A DNA stretch of 64,000 nt from Diadema setosum. Lineage: Eukaryota; Echinodermata; Echinoidea; Diadematoida; Diadematidae. Positions 1 to 13,572 of the stretch are shown here, in pieces (the stretch's first letter is position 1; each line of letters begins with the position of its first letter). Location of the stretch: the NCBI GenBank assembly GCA_033980235.1, contig CM067067.1, positions 4,530,289-4,594,288 of the forward strand. Direction: 5' to 3'. The notes below the pieces were generated by a model. It ran no database searches. It was not told where the DNA came from and was given only the letters and a program-made list of their open reading frames with translations. A program made the position numbers and the translations under genes.

Positions 1-28
1 TGTGATGGGTTACCATAGCAACAAATCA
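1..28 (-). other. Start of 3' UTR (partial)
   Basis: Sequence downstream of the stop codon on the gene strand, cut by the window edge; no polyadenylation signal is visible. It contains an X-box-like palindrome, GTTACCATAGCAAC, at 9-22 (+ strand reading). Confidence 0.7.
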
Positions 29-199
29 CTATGAGGAGGAGGTGGAGGATGATGGTGTTGCCGCCTTGAGCAACTGGGTAACCTTCTCCTCGTTGGTATC
101 CAACCAGGCAATCCTCATCTGGATGTCCTGCAGTGCTTGTCTCAAGGCCCGCGTCCCTTGCTTGGCGTCGTCCTTGTGCTGGTCAAAGAACTGCTTCGC
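29..199 (-). CDS. ANPEP-like: Exon 17: C-terminus and stop codon
   Basis: Residues 970-1025 and TAG at 29-31. [20 protein letters not shown] is followed by the final amphipathic helix [15 protein letters not shown], as in APN (GTRALEQAL...W). The protein ends in a Pro/Ser/Thr tail (TPSSSTSSS). Acceptor CATGACTAG. Confidence 0.95.
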   Translation of the reverse strand, partial: AKQFFDQHKDDAKQGTRALRQALQDIQMRIAWLDTNEEKVTQLLKAATPSSSTSSS

Positions 200-3100
200 C
201 TAGTCATGGTATGAACAGCAAACAAATCGTGATGATGTAATTACTTCCGTTTGCTCTGGTACTCATACTTGCGAATGAACTATATAATGGGTTCATGACA
301 CATTGCATGCTTAAAAATGCTGTACATGTTTCTTGAGATTCAGCGACTAAGAGCATGATGTACCTCTAGTAATACGTGATGACAAAAAGGATGTCAACAG
401 TAGGTAAAATGTCTTGTCAAACTTTATAAAGTTTGTTGAGGTTCTAAAAAGGTGATTATGTTGGCCAATGATCTTAGGTAGATGATTTGGGCACATGTAT
501 TGCTTTATTAACTTGATGTACTCATATTTCAAATTCAAAGTTTTAACAATGATACAAAACAGAGTCCATTTAAAAAGGGGTGTTGGCTTCTTTGCTTGTC
601 CCAATAACACTTCAATAGTAATACTGTTTATTTTTAACACTGTATTGAATTTACTCATAATGGCAAATGCTGATTCCTCAAATCATCAAATATTCAAATA
701 GAATTACACACTTGCAGCCTATAAAAGCTACTAACAATGCTACTGCAAAAATGGTAAGGTAAGGAGAGAATTACACACATAAATATGTATATTTTTCATT
801 TGTTTACATACAGGATTCAAGCAGTGACTTGATTAACATCTAGATCTTCCAGTAATCTTGGTCACGGCATGTTATTCGTGCAAGTGCTCAAGGAGGACTC
901 CTTTGAGCTCTTTTGCCAATTGGAGGAATGTTGTGTAGTTTTGTGTTGGCCTTGTTTTTGGTGTGGGAGGGGGTGGATTTCCTAAAGCTACCATATTTGG
1001 TAAGTAGCCTTCACTTCATATTACAAAATGAGCAAGGAGATATAGTAACTCACAATCTGGTATTCAAACTGAGATGAGATCCAACTCGTAGTTCCTGTGA
1101 TGAGGCCTGTCATGACGAAGGGCTGATCACCAATCCTGGGAAGCGAGGACACGCATAGACAAGATACATTAAACCATCACGTCCAGAAAGTCATATTTCT
1201 GTAGTTTGGTGCTAAACTGTTGCTCATGATTTTTGACAACTAATTGTGAGTGGTTCATATGGCAGACAAAAAAGAAAAGAAAAAAGAAATCATTTCATTA
1301 TCATTTCATTCATTTCCATTTATCTTTATTATCAGCAAAGAGTACCAGTGTATCATACAAGTTCTTTGCTGTTAACATATGTGACCCTGCATCACAAAAC
1401 CAACAAAAAGTCGCCAGACATGGATTTTTAGTTAAGGGCAGATTCTTAAAGAGCAAACTCTAAGCTTTAGAATTATGCATAACTCAATTCAAATGGACTC
1501 CCCTAACCTATCTAAATATTGACAAGAAAGCACACACTTTGGTAAAGTGTGAACTGAGAAAAGAGTCTCTGAAGTACAGGGTCTATTCAAGTGCTTAATC
1601 TTTACCAAGCCGTGCTAGCTGTGCAATGAAAGGGACAAAACACAGGATGTAAACCACAGGAGCAACAACAATGAAGGGAGTATCAGATTAAGCTGAAATT
1701 GAGCATGTTCTTTAAACAAATTCTGTCCATGATTAATGCCAACTTTCAAAGCAGTAGAGCTATCCTTTCGAAAGTTATTAGACTTGAAAGTGAAGAGTGT
1801 GTAAAGAATTTCAAGATATGAAAAGGAGACTCTACGAGATACCTGATCATTCTATTCTCCGACAAAAAGGGTTGTAGAAAAACTGTTAAAAACACACTTT
1901 CCCATTCATGTTATGATCCCAAACCAAAGAATAATGTAGAAGAAGGATAGCTCTTTCAGAAAATATGAAAGATTCAAGATCGACTCAGTTCACCCATTTC
2001 ACCTTTTTTGAGTCCTCACGTAAAATCAAGGGGTGTGAATTTTTGTTCGTTTTGTGATGCACGGTCACATATACTTGTTGCTGTTGCAGAATTTTCACAA
2101 AGCTTCTTGACTGCTGGATTTATAAATGATCCTTCAAATGGCAACACATTTCAGAAGAGTAAAATTCATGTTGCTCTCTCATATTGGTAATGTTTTCTAC
2201 CTTTCTTTCTGATATTGTGCAGACCTAGTAAATTTGACTGGTTCCATCTCATATTTCTTTGATATCACATATGCAGTGATATCAAATATGCAGTGAAATA
2301 CAGAGTGACCAATTCAATAAGAGGATGATTTCTGCAGCAAATCCCCCCCCCCCCAGCGCTTCATTGGTTAACTGAGTGATGACTGCAAATCACACTATGC
2401 AGGAAAAAAAAAAAATGAATGATACATCATTAGCCATTCTGAAGCATAATGTTGGGATTTCATGTGAGGTAAATCACAAATTAACTGCAATCTGGACAGC
2501 ATTCTTAATGTAACAGATCACAGTATAGTGCAGCACAGTATTGATACTGCAAGGCATATCTGAGAAAAGGATTACCCGGTACTAAGCACTACACCTGTAC
2601 TAACACTGGGTTGAATGTAATAAGCAAAGAACCCTGATGATTTGTCATAAGATCATTTCTAACATATAATCAAATAATATATGTTTTTAACACATTTTTT
2701 TTTTTTTTTTGTGAAAGCAGAAGAAAAACAATATGGCACAGTTAATTTCTGTATTAACCCTAAAAAGACTGGGCTATTTTGATGCCTCGTAGGAATTTTA
2801 AAAAATGGCTGTAAATCTGTAATTAAAGGTCCAAAACTGCTGATTTTTGGCTTAGGTACTATGTGTATGATTCTTATTGAATGTACATAAAAAAAAAACA
2901 GCGTTATCAAAATTTTTTTCTTATGTATTTTATTGTTTTTTAAATTTCTTATGTATTTCATTGTTTTCGACTTTTTGTTTTTTATTTTTTTTTAATGGAA
3001 ATCATCGGCAACACTATTTAGATCATGAACAACATGAAATTAATTGATTTTGATCAGTAAAAGTAAAAGTAATGATACATTTATGAATTTTGGTCAGAAA

Positions 3101-6100
3101 CAGAATTTGCATTGGATTTGTACATGAAATCACGTTTTTGAGCAATTTCGGGTCTGAAATGGACTTACAAAATATTGTGTAATTTCAGAACCGTGTACCC
3201 AGGCGTCGCGAATTTGGTCTCAAAAGTTGCGCAAGACTTAAAAGAAAAAAGTCAAAAATTGTCACGGCGTGAGATTTTTACGTTCCAGATTTATCGCGAA
3301 AAATGTCGAGGGGGGCCCCAAAAAGCCCCCCCCCCCCCCCCCCCCAGTCTTTTTAGGGTTAAGGGGTTTGTACAGTTTGTCCAGATGTCTTGGGTGTTTG
3401 AAATTTTGCCACGTGATAAACTTTTGGACTTTATATGATTTCAAAATTTCTGCTGTATTGCAGACATATTAGTAAAAACTTTGCCATCACATGCAAGAAA
3501 TTAGCAATTCAAGGAATTGAGAGTAGGCATTTTCTTATCTAACCAAGTGCCTACAGGGACCAGGTGGTGTCACCACTGCTGTATGAGAAGACTATTACAG
3601 TTCATGTCACATATGGAAAGTATTACATACAATATATAAAGAAAAATTACTGTATAAGCTGTTATTTTCACGAGGGTTTAATTTTTGTGAATTTCGTGAA
3701 TCACATTTGGATCGCGAATTTAACAAAATGCGAAAATGTCTCAATGCGCTTTGTTAATAGTGCCTTAACGTAAGCGTCGGCGTCAATTCACGAAAACAAC
3801 ATCTCGCGAAAATATCAATGTCCGGTGATCAGGAGGTCGTAGGTTCGAATCCTGCTCGAGTATGTACGCCCATGATTTTTTGTCATGGCTACTACTAAAA
3901 CACTGATCAATTCAGTGCTTATTTACGTCGATGTAGGGCAATTTGTCAATCAGTTGCAATGAAATATCAATGACCTCGTCATTCGCGAAAATATCTGTAC
4001 GTGAAAATAACAGCGTATACAATAACACATTTTCACTTTTCTACCACAATGAAAGAGCGCTTGACCTGCTTCTCTCAGAAAGCAGGGAGAATAATATTAC
4101 CCCAACCATTTGTCAGTAAATATACCAAGTTGAGCGAGTGTGTATTTTTCATTAAAAAATGAAATTTTGTGGAATTTTAGTTTCATTTTCTTTATGTCAT
4201 TTTCTATAAATGACATCATGCACCATAATAGTCTTTTCATCCAGTAATGGCAGCACCAAAACTTGAGAAATTCATAACTTCCGAACTGATGGTTCAATTT
4301 TCCTCACACTTTCACTGATGTGCTCTACTAATATAGCAATCCACATGTATAAGCCAGTTCGGAGTTAGCTCATGGGCACATTGGTACGAATGACCTTTCT
4401 TTTTTCTCAGTTGGTTAGGGGCACTTCACTCGTTTTCATACACCTGACATAATGCATATAAGTTTTACGTAACAATTTATGGGATTCATCAATCCTGTTC
4501 AAACAAAGAATAAACTTGCGAAGACCAGATGAGCAGAATGATCTGTCAATTACACTTGAGAAAGCATCCATTTCAGTATTTTGCATTGGATGTATTGACA
4601 ATCTCTTTTTATTGATATTGCCAAATACCGCTTTTGCTGTCAGGTGGATGTGCTGGCAAGCGGCATTTATAAGGATTACATGAATAATCATTACATCACA
4701 GATGCTTATCCGAGTGAATTTAAAAACCAACATGCATGTTGGTCCGAATGACCTTGTTTCTGCTCATGCGCAAAGTGGAACTCCGAACTGGCTTATTCTT
4801 GGGTTCCATCCCCCTTTAAAAGCAAAAGGTGGAAGAGTGTAATTTTATTCTACTTTCCCAGGGTAGCATTACAAGTGGAAGACTGGTACAGTGCACTCCC
4901 GTTATAACGAACATGGTTATAACGAAATTTCGCTTACAATGTCGTAAAAATTCAGGCTGCAACATTATCCGTTCTATGTTTTTTCATTGTTTATTTGTTC
5001 AGTTATAACGAAATTTCGATATAACGAAAGAAAACTGCCTGTCCCGAGGACTTTGTTATAGCGGGAGTCCACTTTACTGGCACCTACTTTTCCTTGATGG
5101 TCTCCCAATTCTCCACCACAAAGCTGAAGGCCATGTATGAGCCAGCCCTATTGCGTGCCACACTGCCAATGACCATGTCCGAATCCTGCTGGCGAATCTT
5201 GTCACTGTCCAGTGCCCAGTGGAGGTACCTGGATGATGCAAGTTCATGAGAAGAATATGAGGCATCTTAAGACATCTTACAGACATCTTTATACTCCACC
5301 TGGTGGAGTGCAGGGGCAATGCCTTGGAGCTTGACAGCATCAAAGCCACATGAAACATGACTTTCTAATCCCTTTGAAAACTTCATCAAAGAGCCCGGCA
5401 ATTTAGAACATTCCTTGGCTTTCTTTCATGGCATGCAAAATCATTCAGTCATGTAAATACAAATACATTTTTCCTGCAAAATATTAAATCGATGGCAACT
5501 TTTTCCAATTTTTTACGATGCACAAGGGCAAAAGAACTTGTCTTCATTTCTTGTCTGAAACTTGGTGACAAAGCTCTTAAAGAAACCTAACAGTACATGC
5601 TGTTATACACAAATTTGATCTTTCCACTCACGATTATCTAATGATATGTTTGTAGGTCACTACAAAAGATCCTACAAAGAGCGGAATGATCTAAACTACA
5701 CTAAAACATCAAGCGGAGAGGACTAAGACTTGAAGGCCAGTGAGCACAGCCAAAATGAGATGGTCACTGGTCAGCCGAGCTCTGCAGCCAAGTATGGATC
5801 AAGAGTAATATTGGTCATCCAATGTCTAATCACTGACCTGTTGAGAAGCACTTGGTCATTTGTGCAGGCCAAGTCGTGAAGGAGAGAGGCCTTCTCTGTG
5901 GGAGAGTCGGTGGTCAGGTACTTGTTCCAGGCAAAATCCCACTCCTCTTCGTGGCCATATTGGAGACCTCCACATCGCACGGTGCTCCGGAGGTTGACCC
6001 CAACATTCCTGCGTGGAGGACATGGGGGAGCAGAGCCAAATTTGCAGCTTACACTTGTATTGTGTACTGAATGATTACCCCTGCCTTCCATGCAATGAAA

Positions 6101-9100
6101 TCTACGTCTACAAATATACTGAGCTTTATTTTAGTATCTTTAAACTATACCTGTATCTCATATCTATCTGTAGGATGAGATTTACATGAAATAATTGCCC
6201 TCTCCTTACCATGTGATTACAATTAGCCATGCATTGTTGACTCCAACACACATATCCTGAAATAATCTTGTGACTGGCAAGACTGTGTTTGCTTGACATC
6301 TTACTAAACACCCAGCTCTGCTCCAATACTATTTTACTTGTGCAAATTTCTTTGAGATTATCTTTTCTGTTCCACAAAATCTGTAACAATGAGCAAATCA
6401 TATCGGGAGGTATCTGAACACTTTTGATCAAGATATAGGACCTAATGAACAGCATTTTGAATTTAAATTGCATGATAACCTCTTCTAGTTGCTGCATGAC
6501 AAAGTTGGCATCTTCATTTTCTTTGCGTAGACGGTGAAAAAAGTTTCTTCACAGAAAATAAGGGGAGAGGGACTAATGCCAATGCCTCAATTCACTTAAG
6601 CAAATATATCAAATATTGAATTGGTTCCATGACAGATACAAGGGGCATATCAGGGCAACTACCCCCCAAGGGCAATTACCTCCTGGCTAAATGCTGGTTA
6701 GTGATAAGGTTAGAGTAAAGATTAGGGTTAGGGTTAGGTTTAGGGTATAGAGTTTGGGTTAGGGTTAGGATTAGGTTAGGATTAGGTTAGGATTAGGTTA
6801 GGATTAGGTTCAGGATTAGGATTAGGGTTAAGATCAGGGGAAGGGTCCGGGGTAATTGCCCAGGGGGTAATTGCCCTAGACCCACAAAGGGGTAAGAGAG
6901 ACTCACAACTTGCCAGTGGACATCCAGTCCTTGTATTTACTACTGGCCCACTCCAGCGTATCCTGATGCCCCAGTTCACAGAGGTATCTTAGAAGTCTTA
7001 GACGGAGCAATCTGGGTCAGTCCAATAGTGGAAAGAAAGTTAGGAGTATGTGAAATTGAAAACAAAACAAACAAACAACCATGTACTGGTATTTTGAATA
7101 AACATAATTTATGCATGACATTTAGAGGTTTGTGAATGTACTGCAGTTTCCTATTGTGATACCATTAATGTGACAATCCAATCAATACATCCAAACCACT
7201 AGACCGCGTTTTAACCCTAAGAGGGCCTCGACGTTTCGCGCTATAATTCTGTAACACGAGAAGGCCTCGTCGCGAGGCTTCTTGACCTTCTTCATTCAAG
7301 TCTCGCGCAACTTTTGAGACCAAATTTGCAACGTCCGCGCATACTTTTGCGAAGCCACGCCCATTTTTGTAATGGAATGTCGCCCCAAAATGGGCACAAT
7401 TTTGTGATTTTGTGTACATTTCCTATGGAAAACAGTGCTCTGTCATGAAAGTCATAAAAACCTGATTATTTTTACAATTAATCACTCTCATTGATTGATT
7501 TTGTGCTAATTATGGTAGAAAAGTGGTCAGTGACAATTTCCAATGAAAAAACAAAGAAAAAACAAAAGTTGAAAAACAAAGAAATACATAAGAAATTCTG
7601 AAAACAATAAGATGCATAAGAATTGAAATGAGTTTTGGAAGTTTTTGTGATGTACAATTGTTGAATATGCTAAAACAGATGTACAGATCAACAATTAGAC
7701 TCTCAATGCTTTTAATTAGGCTAAAATATCATCTTGAGCTTAATTTGCATACTAAATTAATTAAAATTAGAAATTGATTGTTTCAAAAAAATCTTATGAC
7801 ACAATCTTGTAGATTATGACGCGGGTCTCACGCATGCAAAATTTCATCGCGATCGCACCACCGATGGCCGAGAACTCAGGGAGGGGGGATGGGGGGCGGA
7901 ATCCATCCCCCCCGGTCTGAGCATAGCCAAAAAAGCCCGGCCCCTTTAGGGTTAAGAGGGCAGTGTTATTGTATTTACATAGCATCAACATCATGTCTCA
8001 TCTCATCTGGCGATTTTTAAACATAGATCTGTATAAATGTGGAAATTTTTGCGGTGCTGAGATTATCACGCATTTTGCGCAACCAGAAACTAGCACGAAA
8101 AATGAAAGCATGCGAATACTTTTTGCTTGCCATATGTTCCTGTACTTGATGTCTTGATCACACAGAATTAAAAACACTCGAAACTAATATTAGCCGACCA
8201 AGGGTGAAAAATTAGTCATGCAAAAATATCCACTTTTACAGTACCACATGATAATTGATGGATACTATCAACACATGATGCGCAATCTCTCTATAGATGC
8301 AATGTTAGAATTGAAACAGTTTTCATACAGGTTTTTTTCAAGTGCTTCTTCACAATCACACTCCCAAAGTCACTGGCTACATTCCCTGTTTATTTTTTGT
8401 TTTGTTTTTGTCAATGCATTTCACGTGCACCACCCCCACTCCCACATGACCACATCCCACTGACTGCAAGGCATCACATTTCTTAATATCTACTTTCTGT
8501 ATGTCCAATGTGGTGGTGAAGATGATATTTTGCATCTCCACACTAAACACTACGCTTGCTTGAGCTGGAGGTGGTACAAAGTCCCAACCACACAACTGCA
8601 ATACGTCCACCAGCCACCTTTTCTTGGCCATCCTCTCCAGTCATCAGTTCAAAGATCACATGCTCATGATGGCCATACTAGTTAATAACACCAATGCAAG
8701 AAACAATGTACAGTACAATTGTACTTGGCACAGTATTTCTTTCATCAAAGGCATTCTATGGATGACAGAAACAAATTTTCACTGCCTTTTGACCACATTT
8801 CATGAGTCTCATTTTCTTTTTTGTTTGAAAGAGAAAGTCAAACATCACTGCTCTGTACCTGTCTAGATGTGACCCTGTATCCTCCCGACCTAGCCTCTGA
8901 ATAATTCCATCAAAGAGCTGGATGACATAGAGCTAGGAGAAAAAAAAAAACAGTAGTTAGAAATAAAGAAAAAAAAATCACATTGTATCAAAGGAATTCC
9001 ATCCTCCAGCTTTTTCAGTAGGCGATTTCACATCAGCCCGATAAAAATCCAAGCTCGAAAAATTTTCCGTGATTGCGAATTAGAGTGCCATTTCATTTCT

Positions 9101-12100
9101 TGTTCACATCAGCCCGAAGAGGGGGTAGCCCGAATAGTTAAAAATTTTTAAATAGCTAATTCGACAGCTGAGTATGTGCAAACAGCATCAGTAATGTGTG
9201 TGCCCTCTCAAAAATTCCTCCTGCTTTGTGTGCAGTTTGCCTCGGTCGATCGGGTCACACACGCCACTAGGAATGATGGAATTCATCGCGCAAATTTCTG
9301 GAGTCGTTTTCACATTATTTGTGTTCACATTATCAAATAGCGCGCTATCTCGCTATCGGGAAAATTTCCCAAGTCAGAGGATAGCGCGCTATCTCAAAAC
9401 ATCGGGCTGATGTGAAAACGCCTAGTGTTACTAGCTCGACTACCTTATATCCAAATACTGAAATTACAAATGTTTTGAACTTCAAACTAATCTATTTCAA
9501 TACAGTATAAACTACAGTCTTTTATTTCAAATATACCCTAGGTGTTTGAATGTCGAACGCTTTCCTGCCTGCTTGACTGAATCCAAACTTTAGGGCCAAA
9601 CTATATGAGCTCAAGAAGCCACCTTTCTCAACATGTGTGCTGAAGGCTTTTGGAAATAAAATGGGAAAACTTAGATAGCACTGGAATGTTTAGAATCTTG
9701 ACAATTCAGTAGTGACAAAATCAGATGCTAGGGGTGATGGGTCACATTGTGTGGGAAGATACAGTCAAGATTGGGGTTAGGAGCTGCACTGTATTTAATT
9801 GTGTACGCACCTTGAAGTAAGAATAACCCTCTCTTCCATACAGCACATCTCCGATCACAGCGAGGTTACTCAGGGCTGTGACAGTGGGAACATACTCCAC
9901 CTCATGTTCCATATACCCCAACAGATCCAGTGGTATGGAGTAGTCAACATACCCTGCCCTTTAGAGGAATAAACGAGGCAATCATTACTCAACATGGAAT
10001 GCACATTGTATTACAATAAACAGGCTTTAGTCTGATTTGCCTTTTTTTCTCCGTCACTAAACTAAAAATTCCTGGACTTAAAGCCCTTCTGCTGAGACAA
10101 TCTTACATGAACATGGCATGGCTTTGCAAGTCTGGGCGTCCCAATTTCACAGAGTATACCTCGTAAAATGAAATAATCAGATTTCAAACACACACAGTTT
10201 TAGCTGTCACTGCAAAGATAATGACTCGCAGAATAATACAGTCCGACCTCTCCTATCCGGGCATGTCGGGACCTGCGCTCATCCGGATAAAGGGATTTGG
10301 CTGGATACGGGAGACTCAATGTTTAATATATGCAGCTGCCCACCCAGTGGTAGCTAAATATTAATGAATCAATTCTGTGTGATCATGTCACATCCTCGTC
10401 GATCAGCTGGTCTGCATTCAGAATTTTCTGATAATTTGCTCAATGAACGATCACCTGTCTTGTGCCATTACTTAATGAAAAGCTTTCTGTCCACGTTCTT
10501 GCTTTGATTCGAGGGTAGTGAATACCTGAATACATGTTATTTAGATGAAATTTGATGTGAATGTATGTTAATTATGTTGGGGAAGATAAGTAATTCATGT
10601 GATCTTGTGCAGGAATTTTGTCTTGAGTTTGGAATCTCCCTTTTCCCCATAATTTTTATATTGAAAAAAAAAATCCATGGCGAGATCGCGTCCGCATAAT
10701 AGAGAGATCCGGATAAAGGTAGGCTGTATAGAAGATGTCGGACTGTAGTGATATATTTCTATTAGAATAATACAATATCAATGATAATCTCACACTGACT
10801 GCAAAAAAACATCTAACCTTTCCCTGTTGTTTTTTGCAATTCTTGTTTGAAAGAGAATGAAGGTTAAAGGAAAGGTACCTCATGCATTGCTACACCTTTT
10901 AACAGCACAATTATAAAGTGTGACCGAGCTGTAAATATTGCTGGGACATTCCAGGACAGGGGTGTATGGAGGGTGTGTGGCTTAGAGTAGGGGAGGGGAT
11001 AACATTTGGTAAGGGATGGGAGAATATGGGGTAGGAATTCTGGGTCTTAGAAGGTAAGGGGCAGATGTGGCTAACTGATGGGGAGAAGGATCAGTTTTAA
11101 AGGACAGAGAAAGGGACTGAAGCTAAGACCAAGGGAAGGGTGAGAGATTTGGGATGAAATCTACTTCAACATCATAAGAGGATCCAGATGGGGACGCCCC
11201 AGGTGAGCGCCCCCTTTCTTTTTTTTTAAACAAAAGAAATTTTAAAAAAGAATGAAAGGGGTGCAGATGCCCTCCTTTAATTTTGGAAGAAACCATCTTT
11301 GTCGGGTGATTGCAGTGGCAGCAGAAATTGTCTTTTTTTGGTTTTTGTGTTTTGCTTGTCAGCCGATGAATCCCAGAGGTGGCACCAGAAATATTTTTGG
11401 CGCCCCCTCTTTTCGGAATTTCTGGATCTGCCCCTGAACATGTCCAAGTCTGAGATGAGGAACAGAGAAGATTTGCAGGGTGCAGGGCAAGGATGAGGGA
11501 AGGCTTGTGACATGCAGTGATGATGGAGATTTTGGAGGGTCAAGTTTAGGAAGGAGGAGGAGCATGGGAGGAATGAGGAGAGATTGTATGCCCATGAGGG
11601 GGCATGGTTAAGGTGTGTGTTTTGGGAGGGGGGGGGGGGGAGGGAGGATGTACACACCATGCCAAATGGAATGCATCATCGATGAGACTGGCCCGGTCAG
11701 CCGGTTTGGGGATATCATCACGATGTTTCAGCAGCACGTTGATGAGGGTCCTCCATGAAGCACCATCGTAGTTGACACGGTACATGCCCGACTGTTCCGA
11801 GTTGGCCTTGAACCACTTCTCATTACCAATGTTCAAGACAGTTGAAGCTGCATCGAACCATTCATATAAAGTGGGCAATGGTGACATCTCTAATCGATTC
11901 AAATGCAATGATAATATCTTCATGAACCTCTCCATAACCAGGGCTCAACATTAGCAGTGGCTCCGTGGCAAGGGGCCACTGAATATTTGTGTCGGGCCAC
12001 CAAATTTATCTTCTGGTGACCCAATCTGGCAACTAAGATTCAAAATGGATTGTTACTTTACTTTCATTTCAGGCTACTACATATCTTTTTCAGGTCACCA

Positions 12101-13526
12101 AAATTTTACATTTAAAGATTTCAGTGGCCCAAAGGTGTCAGTAGACAAAAAGTTTGTGTCGAGCCCTGCCATGAGTGACATAACTTGATCAGCTTTTCAT
12201 CTTGCAACAAAGTTTTTGGAGACATGTCATTACAGTTATCATAACTTCACTCTGTTTGTGATTGTATTTTCACACAGTGATCAAGAAACTAGTTTTACAG
12301 TGGCTAGATCCATCAAATTCATCATTCATGGCATCAAACACAATTTTAGCTTTAATTGAATCATACCCTGGTCTGTATGGAGAATCTCTGTCCGCACATA
12401 GGAGACATTGGAAGCTGTGAAGTAGGTTAAAGGGACAATCCACTTATATCTGAAAGAGAAAATGCAAAAAGTGATGTCATGAGGAACAGACAGGATGGTA
12501 ATTTAGCAGCGTACGCTACAGGTAGAAGCAGGATGTGTTCGTGTTCAAATCTAGCTCATTTTTTTAAACCTCAACTTGGTTCTCTTGATGTTTCAGTAAG
12601 CATATTCTTACCATTTTCAAGAGAAAATGGTAAGAACATGCTTACCTTAAAGGGTGTGTACAGTTCTGGTCGAGGTGAGGATTTTGCTTTTAACGTTTTG
12701 TGATATATTCAGAAACCACTCTATGAGATGTCAAAGAGCATGCAGCTTTAATGGGTATCAAAATTTTATTCGATGAAAATCGGTTTTGAAATGGCTGAGA
12801 TATCCAAAAACAAGATGAAACAAAGAGATCTTAATAAAGTTGTGGCATGTCGCCTTTTATTATTATCACTTTTTGGGATATCTCAGCCATTTGAAAACCA
12901 ATTTTCATCAAATAAACGTTGAATCCTTCTTAAAATTACATGCTCTTTCATATTTCATAAGAGGCTTTTCACTATCTCACTTAGGAATGTTCAAAACATG
13001 AATACCCACCTCAACCAGTACTGTACAGTCCCTTTAATGTTGGGAGTTGGTAGGTCCTTTTCAGGGCCACATGCATACCCAAGAAAGAATATGTTGTGCA
13101 TCATAAAGCCTTTTACTACCAATTGTTCTATTGCCATGGAAACCTTCCAAGATTTTTTGGTTCTTTTGGTTTCTGGATAATGCTGCTTAGAAGACATGTA
13201 GATGTTGGAAATGATGGATGTCAACTCAAAAGTAGATATTTCACTAGTATTCTTCTGGAGTGAGGGTCACTAACTTAAAGGAGGATATTATTGCATTGTG
13301 CTTATTTTCACACATTGCATCAAACACTGAGTGCTGGGAAAAGGCTATACCAAATCTACACATATAACTCTTTATTTCTTCAGTAACAGATACCTCAGGT
13401 AATTGAAACACACTTCACCAGGGTTTTTAGGGTAGTCTCTTATTCTCAATACAATTACAGGAAAGGGGTGTCAAATCAAATGGCAAATACCCTAACATCT
13501 ATGGACAGTAGAACTATATTACTGTT

Positions 13527-13572
<46 letters not shown>

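Larger units (their letters stand above)
1136..5087 (-). other. Intron 15 (4.0 kb)
   Basis: Phase 2. Four elements in its upstream half (gene sense): 4889-5074, 4349-4796, 3650-4022 with nested SINE, and piggyBac-like 2758-3358. 1136-2750 shows nothing I can name. Confidence 0.86.
7012..8858 (-). other. Intron 12
   Basis: Phase 2. Holds a piggyBac-like element (7215-7951) and a MITE (8029-8241). Confidence 0.86.
9959..11657 (-). other. Intron 10
   Basis: Phase 2. Holds a pogo-like element (10239-10745), G-rich sequence 10960-11170, a decayed inverted-repeat element (about 11178-11438) and a G-run 11629-11640. Confidence 0.86.

Noticed and set aside
3175..3438. Proline-rich ORF ending the 2758 element
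   Set aside because: The Pro run is a C homopolymer; the frame is kept here only as a possible relic noted in findings.
3821..3961. A functional tRNA gene
   Set aside because: Only the B-box half is present; no A-box or cloverleaf. Target duplications show it is a SINE fragment.
6721..6830. True interstitial telomere or chromosome end
   Set aside because: Units are degenerate and enclosed by inverted repeats inside an intron, so a repeat element is likelier.
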